From assembly GCA_020284085.1 (NCBI GenBank), contig JACEVL010000159.1:1179001-1243000 (forward strand): DNA of 64,000 bases, read 5' to 3'. Source of the DNA: Aporrectodea caliginosa. Its lineage: Eukaryota > Annelida > Clitellata > Crassiclitellata > Lumbricidae. Shown here piece after piece: positions 35,415-45,769 of the stretch (positions within the stretch are counted from its first letter, which is position 1; each line of letters begins with the position of its first letter). The notes below the pieces were generated by a model. The model was not told where the DNA came from. It did not search any database and saw nothing but the letters and a program-made list of their open reading frames with translations. The translations under genes were made by a program, and so were the position numbers.

Positions 35415-36915
35415 TTTACTGATTATTGTTGACTTCGCGGATGCCTTTACTCCGTAGATCAGCATAGTTCTTCGACGTCTGTGACACTTTCGAACTTTAT
35501 GGTATACTTCTTTCATCTGGTTTGTTTGTTAGCTATGTCTTAATATTCAGTATGCCCGCATTAAAGAATTTACTTCACCAATATTTTGAACTATGGCGCA
35601 ACACGGTGCTCTGTATCTGACCCTCTCGGGTTCACCCTGTTTGCTGACCCATCACTGACTACCTGATGCTGAAACTACCCAGCCTCTGATTTCAATCCAC
35701 ATTTCCACGTCCGCTTCTTCCTTCCAACTAGGCATATGGTCGTCTAATGCGGAGACGTTCAGGCCTGGACCGTAGACGCCTTTCAGTTTCTTTTGAATAC
35801 CTCCAAACCCGAATTCTTTCTTTAAACACAAACCAGCGCATCCACAATTCTAACTCTTATTTTCATTCACTCGAGTTGATGGGTTGGTACGCGCACAGGG
35901 TCATCACGTAGGCCGAGCCCAACTTTAACACTGAAACATGCAATTGACTCAAATGTTCTCTTTATCAGAGTATATTCATGCCATTCGCAAATCGCTTCAC
36001 TTTCTTATACGAGATAATTATCTGCACAATAAAGCGTTTTTGCCTCGTAATGTCTTGGTTTCACTAGCAAGCACCCTAGCGTCTAGTAGTTTGGATTAGT
36101 GTAAGTCACGTCTGATCAGCGTCACAAAGATACATCTGCAAGCAATTACAAGTTCTCCGTCAGCATCATGTCAGAAACATCCAAATTTCAACACATCACC
36201 CTAATATTGCAATCGCTACGCATCGATTTTCATTGAACAGTTTTAGTCGTGTCTCACACACTGCAGAGTAATACACGTTGGCCAGGTAACTTGTAATAAA
36301 TAAATAATTCGTCTGTTCAACGCCCTCAGACTCACAATTTCTGCACTTGCTCATCGGATTCTATTACTCTCGTTGTACGGTTGTATCCCGAGACGGAGCG
36401 GTTCTGGATTCCAAGTCTTTCCCGGTTGTTGCTCCGAGTCTTCGATAACACAACCTGTTTCAGTAGGCCTACAGTCTGTTAATTCTGTGAGGTCGTAATT
36501 AGGTTAGGGCTGGAGTAATCTTTTCAGATTGCCCATTCGCCATAAATTGTCTCGTCCATCTCAACTGGTTCTGTCCTTTGAATTTCTGGTTGGTTAGACC
36601 AAGCGACCGTCGCCTGATGTTTCACAATTACATTAAGTGCTTTATAAAATTGTACAGATTGGATTAATTTTTAGGTGCACACACAGTGCAGCAGTTAATT
36701 AACCGATTCTAGATTACGAATTATGGCTACTTTATGGAATTTAGACCTATAATCAGCGTGTTGTGATTTCACGAAAATTATAGCACTGAATACAAAAGAC
36801 AAACTCAAACTGCTCATGTAACTATTGACGAAATTCTGGCTGCCGCTATGTAAGTAATGCATGTGTTAAAAACATTGTTCATACTTACATAAAAGAAATT
36901 GGATTAGTAAATAGC
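35415..36915. other. No recognisable gene
   Basis: AT-rich, no ORF of note, no repeat recognised other than single TAGGCCTA motifs. Confidence 0.4.
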
Positions 36916-36919
36916 CTAT

Positions 36920-37545
36920 ATAATCAATGTTTCAGGCGTAGTCTGAATCGTGCGACTTCTATCACGGTAATAACTGCCAAGTGTCAGTTGAAGAGTTATT
37001 GAATGTCGCCACGCAGGTAAATTTGTGTTGAACGAAGTGATACGCTCAGCTAAACACTAGGAGACTCTTCCAGACCTGAGCAGGCTGTTCTTTATTTAAC
37101 TCGAACACAGGAGCCAACAGAATTCAACTATAAACTGCTGTTTACCGTGACTTATTGACTATAGCACAAACTGTTTTCAGTTTTAGACATAGGCTAACAA
37201 CTAGATGAGAGTTAACATATAAACTGCTGTTTACCCCGACTTATTGACTATAGCACAAACTGTTATCAGTTTTAGACATGACAACTAGAAGAGAGTTGAT
37301 TGCTCCGCTACAGTTATTGAAGTCATACCATAATCACGTAGGACGTGAAAGTTTCAACGTATACGGTTTACTTCCTGGTAACATGCAGAGCTCCGAGGGA
37401 GCAGACGTAGATACAAACCATCGCTGTATGTAAAATAACTGGAACGAATAACCAACTACTTTTCAAAGACCCACGAGTAGGTGCACATCACAAAATACTG
37501 TCTACTCGCCCCACATCGTCCAAGCTAAAAGTAAATGGATTGTAC
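36920..37545 (+). repeat. Interspersed repeat, copy B (mate at 21495-22150)
   Basis: Same landmarks in the same order as copy A. This copy has an internal tandem duplication of about 90 bp: ATAAACTGCTGTTTACC is followed by TTATTGACTATAGCACAAAC at about 37131 and again at about 37219. Its right end is interrupted by the inverted-repeat element starting at 37550. Confidence 0.8.
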
Positions 37546-37549
37546 GGAA

Positions 37550-38732
37550 CAGTGCATATTTTAACGGATTTTGACTACTGGGACAAAGTCTGCCACGACG
37601 ACCCATTTAGTGGGTCTGGTGCGGAGCCCCAGCCGACAACGCATTTTAGAGCATTTTCTGCCAAATGAAGCTCAATTTAGCCACCTTATTTTACCAAATT
37701 TGCTTTTTATTGTTATACGTATCCCTATTTAAGTTATTCTTATAAGTTTGAAAATGTGACATAATAAGTTCAACTATACCTCCAAAATAATTGGAAAATA
37801 AGTCAATGACAGACTGAGTGAAAATGCAGTGGAAAGCTGCAGCTACAACGCTACAAGTGATAGCGTTGTGATCATTTATTATGTGACGTGTGTTATCGGT
37901 TTTTGTTTCATTTGTCTAACAACATTTGCTTAACAAACAATGATAACGTCAGTACCTTCAGCAAATACGACCAATTTCATTTCCCAATGTAGTTAGGCAA
38001 ATGAAACAAAAAACCCATAACACACGTCACATAATAACTCCGATCACAATAGGGCCTACTACCACTTGCATGGTGTATCCTGTAGTCAGCCAGCGGGGAA
38101 TAGGAGAATAATTATACCAACTATACTACATAGTTACATTCTATAAGCTTAAATGTTTGCTTGGTGAGTGTTTCGACTTGAAGTTTAATTAGAACTTAGG
38201 AATGACAAATTAATACTAATCAGTTATGATATTATCAGGTCACCAAAGAATAAAGAAATCAGAAATGAAATCATCATGAAATGCAAATGCATGCAATAAA
38301 TATACACTTAGTTAAAATGGCGTCTAAAACGGTAAAAACCGGAACTGAAAAGCAGTGGTTCTTCATAGACTGTTACTGCCCTTAACGCTCCATTATATAA
38401 AAGCTGTCATCCGCTAGCCTATAAAAATAAAATCCACAGTGTGCACCTGTCCCAGAGACACTCGTAGCACGTTGTGTATAACGTGTTAACTAGAAACCAT
38501 TTTTGTATTTATAGTGTGCATTGATTCGATTTTCAGATATTTCATTCATTGAATATTTCGAATTAGAAGGTTAATGATTTAATATTGTACAATGTAAACT
38601 AACATTAGAATGTAGAGTATTACCTGGAATAAAATCACCAAAACTACTGGGGCAAATCCTAACACTACTGGGGCAAATCCTAAAACTACTGGGACATTTG
38701 TCCCAGTAGTAATACAGTTAAAATATGCACTG
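37550..38732. mobile_element. Inverted-repeat element with CAGTGC...GCACTG ends
   Basis: The left end CAGTGCATATTTTAAC with ACTACTGGGACAAA about 20 bases further in is matched inverted on the right (TTTGTCCCAGTAGT ... GTTAAAATATGCACTG), giving TIRs of about 37 bp. The termini look hAT-like, but the flanks GTACGGAA and GTAGCAGC are not a convincing duplication. The right interior adds tandem ACTACTGGGGCAAATCCTA units and a palindrome, and the middle holds a separate foldback (37865-38051). No coding capacity. Confidence 0.6.
37865..38051. repeat. Foldback repeat with arms of about 55 bp
   Basis: The left arm runs TTGTGATC...TTATTATGTGACGTGTGTTA...TTTGTTTCATTTG. The right arm is its reverse complement (CAAATGAAACAAA...TAACACACGTCACATAATAA...GATCACAA), with about 70 bp of spacer. 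It could be a nested MITE or a hairpin within the surrounding element. Confidence 0.75.
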
Positions 38733-38767
38733 GTAGCAGCGACTATCGGACCCATATTATGTAGGCG

Positions 38768-39540
38768 ATGCTTCAGGTTGCTGAAGCCTTTGCCTATTTC
38801 AGCAGCGATACAGAATCCAGTGACTCAAACGTACAGGAGAACAAAAGCCGAATCGCCATAGCCAGATCCTGCATGGTCTCTTTGGATAAAAACATATGGC
38901 GCTCTGGAATTGAGCTGAACACTAACCTAGAGCCCTACGGAGCGCTTCTGAACGGTACACCCTAATAGAGGCGCTTTACAAATGCTTAAATACAATACAA
39001 TACAATACAATGGACTGCTTGTGCTGCCAGTACTCCTATGTAGTTAGCATCCATGAATAAGCTGCTGCCCAGCGCTTAGATTTAGAGTAGAAATTTGGAG
39101 TCTAGTATACGAACTCAACAACTACGATTACGTCTTGGTCCACCCAAAGAATAAAGTCGACACTTTCGACATGTGGTGACTCAGGAAGATCATTCGGATC
39201 TCCTACTCAGACTATGCAAGCATCTCATGATCAAGAGGAGAACTGAATGCCGCCAGCCTCTGTCCGCAATTTCGGACATGTTGCCCGCGCTCCAGAAACG
39301 AGGGCCTCCAGAGAACCCTGTGGACCGCCACTTGCATGCCCTGGAGGGATTGGCGAAGACCACGTGCTCGCCCTAGGACTACTTGGGCTAGAGTTGTGGA
39401 GAATGATCTGGCAGACTTTGACCTTCGTACAGTATCGAGAAAGGCCCAGGACAGAACGGTGTGGCGTCACATCGAAGACACGGTTACGCCGGGCTGAGTT
39501 TGCCAGAGAGATCACCCAAGGACAGAAAATATCTTAAGCA
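38768..39540 (+). pseudogene. Decayed LINE, thumb and C-terminal region
   Basis: VAEAFAYFSSDTESSDSNVQ and RIAIARSCMVSLDKNIWRSG match the region after the catalytic box of a non-LTR retrotransposon. After an interruption at about 38945-39110 (a GCGCTTTACAAATG plus ATACA tail from another insertion), the frame pieces VRNFGHVARAPETR and, in a further frame, RPRTTWARVVENDLADFDLR-like sequence complete the C terminus. Inactive. Confidence 0.65.
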
Positions 39541-39544
39541 AGGG

Positions 39545-40480
39545 AACAGCCATGTCAAAGCGCGGGGCATAAAGATGAGCAACATGGCAAATGATGCGAA
39601 GATGTTTTAATTCAAATTTAATTTTGACATTTAACAAAACCTAGCAGCCAACTGGAATCACTGGATGTTAGGTCATTGGAACTTCCTTTACGTTATTTGG
39701 TAATATGACAAACATGAAGAATTGGAACCCAGAGGGTCTCCCTTAAAAGATGCAGTTGCAATGTATTGACTAAATGCTAAAGAAACTATAATTTAATCGA
39801 ATCTTCTATGATGTAAGCCTCGTTCAGACTGTATCTCCCAGAGTTCATTCACTCGTAGTTCTGACTACTTTCCTCTGAACATACATTTGCCACATAAGCA
39901 CTGCGCCATTCCACATGTTTGCCATTCTACCGATTCATACTGCATTCAATGAAGATACGCTTTGCTTCTCCAATAGGCCTACTATACAGTCAAAATATAA
40001 GTGATGCATTTCAATGCACACTGGCAAATCTTCCTCTACTGTCAACTGCCAAGCGTAGGCCTACCCTGGCGACGACGATAATGAAGATGACGATTAAGAA
40101 ATGACGATGACGAAGACGATAAAGACAATGATTATGACGATGACGACGACGAATAGGCCTTTGACGGTAATAGCGACGATGACGGCAACGAATATGACGA
40201 TGACGAAGAGAAGGAGAAGTAGAAGGATTTCCATAAATTTCTTTGACAGTTTCGCCAATTTATGCAAATAAGCATCAACCAATGACGTGACAAAATGAAG
40301 CCGAAAGTCTCGTCACTTTCCAGAAGGTAAGTCTTGTGCTGAGGCAAACGAACAGTCTATTAAACATTATTCAAATTCTTTCACATTTCCACATCTTCAT
40401 GAGTTGCTGGTTCGAGATCGCGTTCACTGATGCCCAACGAGGCATCATCTGTTGGGAACTTCGGCGAAACTACATGACAA
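39545..40480. other. No recognisable gene
   Basis: A degenerate GACGATGAC microsatellite at about 40065-40225; otherwise nothing supported. Confidence 0.4.
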
Positions 40481-40484
40481 CGTC

Positions 40485-40549
40485 AGGTTAAGGTCAGCTC
40501 AAGGTCGTACAAGGGTCAATTCGAGGTCACGGTTTGATCGTTGAGGTCA
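40485..40549 (+). promoter_or_regulatory. Cluster of AGGTCA half-sites with DR5 spacing (candidate RAR/RXR-type element)
   Basis: Direct half-sites on one strand: AGGTTA (40485), AGGTCA (40491), AGGTCG (40502), GGGTCA (40513), AGGTCA (40524) and AGGTCA (40544). The four from 40491 to 40529 are separated by exactly 5 bp each, giving three consecutive DR5 pairs. DR5 of RGKTCA is the classic retinoic-acid receptor/RXR binding arrangement. The motif content is seen. Regulatory use, and the target gene, are inference. It could also be a degenerate 11-bp tandem repeat. Confidence 0.4.
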
Positions 40550-40866
40550 GAGTTCGACTTCGCACAGAACTTTGAAGCCGACATTGACGTCACAGCGTAC
40601 GTCATCCCATTTCAAGTAACTGCAAAGGCACGACAGAATGATGAACGTTTCCGAAGATTTATTTAGCGCCTTTAGCGATTTCTGAGTCTTACTGCTGAAA
40701 TTAACGTGGTGCTTCTTACAGAAGACATAGCAGCAGCGCTATAATATTTATATCCAAATGTATATTGACGTTTATTGTGCGATAAATTATCTCGAGCTAG
40801 CACCTTTTGTGCATGGAACCTAAAATGGTTAGCACTTAAACTGGCAGTGGTGCATAATAGCATGGA

Positions 40867-40867
<1 letters not shown>

Positions 40868-40901
<34 letters not shown>

Positions 40902-40937
40902 ATTGTATTGTATTGTATTGTATACAATATATATATA
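40868..40937. repeat. TA and TTGTA microsatellite beside transposon end
   Basis: TA run, then TATTG/TTGTA pentamers, then TA again up to the first base of the transposon TIR. Confidence 0.95.
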
Positions 40938-41062
40938 TTAGGGTGTCTCTTAAAAATGAAAGTTAAAATTTTTAATCTCTCACCCTTTCAAGTTGTTAGG
41001 TTCATGGAAAAACAATTTTACAAAATATTTGGTGGAAATCGGATAACATTTAGAGGTGGCCC
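40938..41062 (+). repeat. Left terminal inverted repeat of the 40.9 kb transposon
   Basis: 125 bp starting TTAGGGTGTCTCTTA and ending AGAGGTGGCCC. Most differences from the right arm are in the A/T-rich part at about 40955-40980. Confidence 0.85.
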
Positions 41063-41197
41063 TTTGATGTCAAAGTTTTAGCAATGTAGGCCCATTGTTT
41101 ATTACTATGCTACATAGTTCGAATCATTAAGAGAGGGACAGATTGTCCTATTAATTTGCCAATTTCAATCTAAAGAAAAAGCGAAGCAGGCTACCAC

Positions 41198-41198
<1 letters not shown>

Positions 41199-41284
<86 letters not shown>
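41199..41284. repeat. ATC trinucleotide microsatellite, about 28 units
   Basis: Uninterrupted ATC run inside the transposon between the left TIR and the coding region. Confidence 0.97.
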
Positions 41285-41575
41285 TAGTACAGCAGAAAAG
41301 AAGGAAGATTGCCATCCTTGTGCTTCCGGCGATGGCCCATCCCCAAAGAGAGAACGGTTAAACATGATGTCTAGCACTCGACAGAACCAGTGTCTCATCC
41401 AAAAGTGCTACCTTCATTGTCAGTGAAGTTGCATCTAGCCTTTGGCAGAACGTTACTGATTTGAATATTAGCAGGAGTACAATTCATACTCCATGACCTA
41501 ACTTCATTCCACCAAGTCGAACAAGCTAAAATCAGAGTTAACTGTAACTGTACATTTGACAGTAAACAACACATT

Positions 41576-42715
41576 GGGATGGGAAGCTAATGGAAGATCT
41601 AACTTCCACAGAGCATATCAATCGTCTTCCAATTCTTATATCAGGTGTTGGAGTGCAGCAGCTACTCGGTGTTCCGAAACTTCGATCCGGAACTGTATAC
41701 CGAGGCCCAAGCCACTGACGTCATCGTATCTTTAGAGGAATGGGGCATTATGGATCGTGTTGCGGGGTTGTGCTTTGACACAAATACTGTCCTGCCAAAG
41801 GCTGACAACGATGGTGGCATTTCTGGTGCTTGCACGATTATAGAGCAGAGCCTTGGAAGAGATTTGCTCTTCTTGGCATGTCACCATCATATGGCAGAGC
41901 CAGTGGTTTGGGCGACATTCGAAGGGACAAGTGGTGCATCTGCTGGCCCTGAAGTTCTTCTATATAAGCGATGTTGGAGGCATGACGTTTTCATTTGCAG
42001 GTGCCAGGCACCATGCATTGTGCCAGATGGATGACCAAGGTTATACATGCGATTAAAATCTGGCTCTTTCGTGACCAGTTCCAAATGACTGCTTCAGAGA
42101 AGAGAGGAATTCGTGATCGGGCAACTTTTGCAGTCAACTTCAAGACCTGGATTACTGCCCCAATCGGAGTTGAAGCACCTCTGAACGACTTCCGACTTTA
42201 TGATTGAACTCCTAAAATACCCACATGAAGCCATTTTCAGCACAACAAGCAAAACGCTTGGACTTCATCTATGGTAGTTTTCTGAGGAGCTGGTCGGACT
42301 GGCTCTTTTTTATTCGAGAGTGTCTGTGGAGATGAAGAGACTGATGGACTACCCAGCCCCGGATCACCCAGTGACATCCACCAAAGCGACCAAAAGTTAA
42401 ATCTGCTGCATTATGGGCACCGGGGCCTGGAGTAGTTCTGCGCGATATAAACACTCTTCTATAGTTGGCCTTCCTCAGACTTTCCTTGCCATAGCTTCGT
42501 CTGAATGCAATGAAGAGGAAACATTCCGGGGAAAATTGCGCATCATCAATGACAGGGCTAAGTGAGGCGTGGCCCTCATTAAGAAGTCGACTGTCAGGGA
42601 GGAGCAACTAGAATTCCTCCTTCAAGTTGTCTCCGACCATCGACGTAAATTTCTGGACTGCAGCGAAAAGACTGTTATGGCAACATATTTCGGGAAATTA
42701 GTAATTAATTTTAAC
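41576..42715 (+). pseudogene. Decayed conserved invertebrate protein, inferred transposase of the flanking TIR element
   Basis: Collinear segments in shifting forward frames resemble a protein family that I recall as uncharacterised in many invertebrates. In order they are WDGKLMEDL and RLPILISGVGVQQLLGVPKL (41576-41690); SLEEWGIMDRVAGLCFDTN, then GACTIIEQSLGRDLLFLACH (41729-41890); VPGTMHCARWMTKVIHAIKI and WLFRDQF (42003-42085); LWYFSEELVGLALFYSRVSV (about 42267-42330); RGVALIKKSTVREEQLEFLL and VSDHRRKFLDC (42565-42670). The FDT aspartate followed by L-x-C-H-H-H resembles the second catalytic strand and C/DxxH element of RNase H-fold transposases. Frameshifts and stops make this copy inactive. 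The transposase role is inferred from the TIRs around it. Confidence 0.7.
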
Positions 42716-42729
42716 ACACGTAATTATGT

Positions 42730-42734
<5 letters not shown>

Positions 42735-42782
<48 letters not shown>

Positions 42783-42820
42783 GGTATATATATATATATA
42801 GACCCTATATATACAGGTAG
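42735..42820. repeat. TA microsatellite with GGGTATA.../...TATAGACCC flanks
   Basis: TA run interrupted once by GGGG, then a shorter TA run ending in GACCCTATATATACAGG. Lies inside the transposon, just before the right TIR. Confidence 0.9.
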
Positions 42821-42947
42821 ATAGTAAATAATTTGCTAGATAAGCAATACAAATTATTAGTACTACAACTGGCGATTAATTATCATGTAGCATTATATAC
42901 TTCCCATTGTACCAAGTATCATTAATTTTCTAAACTTCACCGCTCGA

Positions 42948-43080
42948 GGGCCACCTCTAAATATTATCCGATTTTAATGAAATGTTTTATAAAATTTTAT
43001 TTCTATGAACCTAACAACTTGGAGGGGTGAGAGCGAGATAAATAGAAAAACTAATTTTTTACTATATGCTAAGAGACACC

Positions 43081-43084
<4 letters not shown>
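42948..43084 (-). repeat. Right terminal inverted repeat of the 40.9 kb transposon
   Basis: 137 bp, reverse complement starting TTAGGGTGTCTCTTA and ending AGAGGTGGCCC. Followed directly by a TA microsatellite (43085-43137). Confidence 0.85.
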
Positions 43085-43140
<56 letters not shown>

Positions 43141-43197
43141 TTTGTGTGTGTAGTGTGGCTGTATGTGTGTGTGTGCGCGCGCGCGTGTGTGAGTGTG
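43085..43197. repeat. TA then TG/CG dinucleotide microsatellite
   Basis: About 26 TA units followed by TGTG and GCGCGCGCG stretches. Confidence 0.95.
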
Positions 43198-43479
43198 TTT
43201 AAATATGCGTCATTTATATGCTGTAAATGCATCTTATGTATATATGAAAGCGTGTGTGTAATTATGTAATGTACTTCATGCATAGTTGAATTGCAAACCT
43301 TGATTCCGGTGATTTTTCTTGGTACGACATCACAAGGCATTCCTCCGGACTGAACTGACTAAAGATCAGCATTAACAACAATAACAATAACAACAATATC
43401 AGCTACAAATACGGAGTTGCACATAATTAAAGAACACTGCAGACGAAATTCGGCCTTGCACTGCGTAGAACGCCCCTTG

Positions 43480-43660
43480 GTGAACAAAGAAGAAGAGAAA
43501 GAGTAGCTAGCAGAGAGGAAGAAGAGGAAGAGGAGGATAAGGAGGAGAAAGAGGAGTAGATGAAATAAATCTGGTCAGTTTTAGCGAACCTCATTCTCTT
43601 AGCTTCAGAACACAGGGCGAATGGCCCATGCATGTCCTCTCCCTCATCTTACTGATAATT
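43480..43660 (-). mobile_element. SINE, body copy 3 (diverged)
   Basis: In plus-strand terms TTAGCGAACCTCATTCTCTT, then AGGGCGAATGGCCCATG-like sequence and CCTCATCTTAC parallel copy 2 (AGCGACTTCATTTTCTTAGC, GAGGGCGGTTAGTCAG, CTCATCTTCCCAC) in the same order. The tail is again GAA-rich (43485-43560). More diverged than the other two copies. Confidence 0.5.
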
Positions 43661-44014
43661 ATCACATATCGAGGTTCCATGAACTCCCTTTACTTGCACG
43701 TCTAGCCCTCGCGACATTTATGTAGCGCAAGCTTAACTTCCCTGCATAATCGATTAGCATTTACTATATATATATATAATAATTATATATATATAATATA
43801 TCTTATATCTTTGCACCTAAGTTATAATTAGGCCTAAACGAAAAGTCCTGTGAGGTGCTTGTCGCATGTCCATGACCTTGGGGTGCTTACGTTGCCAGTT
43901 AAAGAGCTTATCAAGAACAGCATATGAGAGCCATCCGTGTGTTCCAATATAGACAATGGAAATTTTACTTTCAGTAACTTTAACTTTTGTTATACTGGCA
44001 TAATCGATCTATAG

Positions 44015-44060
44015 TTAGCTCATTCGGTAAAGCGTTACTGAAGCCGGCTCGGACATGCCG
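44015..44060 (+). other. tRNA-like A-box fragment related to the 49 kb repeats
   Basis: TTAGCTCATTCGGTAAAGCG matches the A-box segments at 49013 and 49442 (TTAGCTCATCTGG and TTAGCTCATCCGG). No full cloverleaf is visible. Confidence 0.35.
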
Positions 44061-44288
44061 TAACTGTAATGTGTATCTGGAACAGATTTTCGTACTCGGG
44101 ACCTACAATGGTAGGCTATGGCGTCCATTCAAATTGGCAGTGGTATAGGCCGATAGTAACAAGATACTTGGAATAGTGCCTTTTGAGTTACTTTCTAAGT
44201 GGTGAAGGATCTCTCCTGATAAACTGAGCAGTGTCGTGGCTGTACAGTCGATATTTAAAACGCATACATTCAACATACACACATTGAC

Positions 44289-44291
<3 letters not shown>

Positions 44292-44331
<40 letters not shown>
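44292..44331. repeat. TA microsatellite
   Basis: About 20 TA units. Confidence 0.95.
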
Positions 44332-44334
<3 letters not shown>

Positions 44335-44483
44335 CATGCATGCATAAATAGCCTACATACGTAGATGTGCACATACATATGAAGATGCATAGATATATAC
44401 ATAGCCTGTGCGTACATATTTGCAATCATACACACATACACACACATAAAACTGTGTACATAGAAACAGACATAGACACATAC

Positions 44484-44652
44484 TCATCCGGTCTTCCAGG
44501 CATGAAGGCGGAGAATCCGGAGACAATGGAAAGAGTCCGACCGTAGGCATCGACCCACTTCCATTGGTCGAACATACAGGTCCCCGGATGACTTCCACGT
44601 GACCTCCGTGCACCGACCCAAAATCCGGAAATTGCCTGTCGATCGTTCTGAC
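44484..44652 (-). CDS. C-type lectin gene, exon encoding the middle of the CTLD
   Basis: Minus-strand exon with acceptor CTCTTTCTAG at 44653-44662 and donor GTATGT starting at 44483. It enters in phase 1 and leaves in phase 2. The translation runs QNDRQAISGFWVGARRSRGS, then HPGTCMFDQWKWVDAYGRTL and SIVSGFSAFMPGRPDE. These are core C-type lectin-like domain features: the W-V-G-A strand, the W-K-W-V-D loop, and a P-G-x-P-D-E/N segment equivalent to the W...G.PDN stretch before the conserved E-x-C. The exon upstream (45521-45769) ends with a single G that joins this exon's GT to restore a glycine codon. The remaining CTLD (last cysteines) must be in a further exon below 44480 that I could not identify. 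The protein is expected to be secreted (see the exon at 59999). Ligand unknown. Confidence 0.8.
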
Positions 44653-44779
44653 CTAGAAAGAGCGCTAAGGTCAGTCATGGTAAACAATGTAGGCTAAAGG
44701 AATGCAATGGGCTAAATGCACATATCATCAAGAACAGAGAAATACAAACATGGTGCAATATATATGCAAATTACTTAAA

Positions 44780-45160
44780 GTGTTAACGACATCTTACGAC
44801 TGTTATGGTCGTTGGCGTCGACCTATAGCCTTAACGCACAACTCTAAGTTTCAATAATCATGGTTACACAGTAGCAATTTCCAGTGTTAGACGACATCTT
44901 GTGGCTGCTACGAATGGTAGAGTATATCTTCACTCATCATACAAACACGGTAGTTTCTGTAAACCGACTCTGTGTCATAATTAGCGTCGCCCTCCTTTCT
45001 CCGGTTTTTGGACTGGCACCACTCGATAACGGCAGTGGGGAGTTGTACCCACTTGCCAAACTCAACTGATCAGTATAGACGAAACCGCGTTGAAAGTGTC
45101 CAAGTAGACACGTTGTGCTTGACTCATGTTTAGGTGATTAACGACATCTTGTGGCTGTCA
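44780..45160 (+). repeat. Three dispersed copies of CGACATCTTGTGGCTG
   Basis: Located at 44787-44802 (with ACGACTG as a variant), 44892-44907 and 45142-45157, each preceded by TTA or TTAA/TTAGA. They sit in the intron between the two lectin exons. Probably relics of one short repeat. Confidence 0.55.
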
Positions 45161-45289
45161 TATGGGCCGTTGAAATGGACCTTACTTTACATAACATCAG
45201 ATAGATCATAGATTTTGGAACTTAAACCTACGTATTCACTGCTTAACCACGTCCTATATATACAATACATATAATTATGGTGACTCTTT

Positions 45290-45440
45290 CAGCTTACTGA
45301 GCATTGCTTTGCTAACTTATTTCATAAATTCGTTCGTAATGACATTGAACATCATAGGCCAGCGCCTCTGAGTTGATATTTAAGGGGCGCTATATAAATG
45401 TTCAGCTACATTACACTACATTGCATTACATTACATATAT
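45290..45440 (+). mobile_element. LINE 3' end with ATTAC tail
   Basis: GCGCTATATAAATG followed by TACATTACACTACATTGC-type repeats. A related end with TTCGTTTGTAATGACAATTA lies at about 31600-31695. No coding part retained. Confidence 0.55.
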
Positions 45441-45520
45441 AGGCCTATTTATGGCTGCCAGTGTATGTGGAGTCACCTTCACGAATATTTTTTGGAGGCA
45501 TCATTATAAGAAGAACAGAC

Positions 45521-45769
45521 CTCTGAAGCGAAGTAGTCGAGTGACGTAATCTTCGAGGAAGATCTGTTCTCTCATGGAATTGACGTGCACCAAATGACCT
45601 CCTTGGCGGCGACACAGATCCTGTGACGCCATGAATGTGTCGGACACAAAAAGAGCCTTGTACTTAGATCCACCACGACCGCCTCCTCCTCCTCCTCCGT
45701 GTCCCGTTCCTTCTCCGTCTCCATATCGTCCTCCTATTTCTGTGAAGTTCACCCAATCGTCAGTAGTAC
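45521..45769 (-). CDS. C-type lectin gene, exon encoding the start of the CTLD
   Basis: Minus-strand exon with acceptor CTACAATCTAG just above 45769 and donor GTCTGT just below 45521. It enters and leaves in phase 1 (249 bp: 2 + 82 codons + 1). The translation begins TTDDWVNFTEIGG, passes a glycine-rich insert (GHGGGGGGGRGGSK), and continues YKALFVSDTFMASQDLCRRQ, GGHLVHVNSMREQIFLEDYV, TRLLRFRG. The alpha-1/beta pattern (A-x-x-x-C-x-x-x-G-G-H-L-V-x-V-x-S-x-x-E-x-x-F-L) is diagnostic for C-type lectin domains. The poly-glycine loop at the N-terminal edge is unusual, and the first conserved Cys of long-form CTLDs is not seen here. Upstream, the only phase-1 signal-peptide exon I find is at 59999-60083. 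Confidence 0.82.

Larger units (their letters stand above)
40938..43084 (+). mobile_element. DNA transposon with about 130-bp TIRs, inserted in TA tract
   Basis: The left TIR (40938-41062) and right TIR (42948-43084) are inverted copies. They share TTAGGGTGTCTCTTA at the tips, then CAAGTTGTTAGGTTCAT, then AATCGGATAA...TTTAGAGGTGGCCC. TA repeats lie immediately outside both tips, consistent with insertion at TA, although an exact duplication cannot be told inside a TA run. Within lie an ATC microsatellite (41199-41284), a broken coding region (41576-42715) and an internal TA tract (42735-42803). The placement of a full-length conserved protein family between the TIRs suggests that the family is the transposase. 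The superfamily is not one I can name. Confidence 0.8.

Noticed and set aside
37542..38740. hAT-style 8-bp duplication for the 37550-38732 element
   Set aside because: Flanks GTACGGAA and GTAGCAGC match at about half the positions only; no better than chance.
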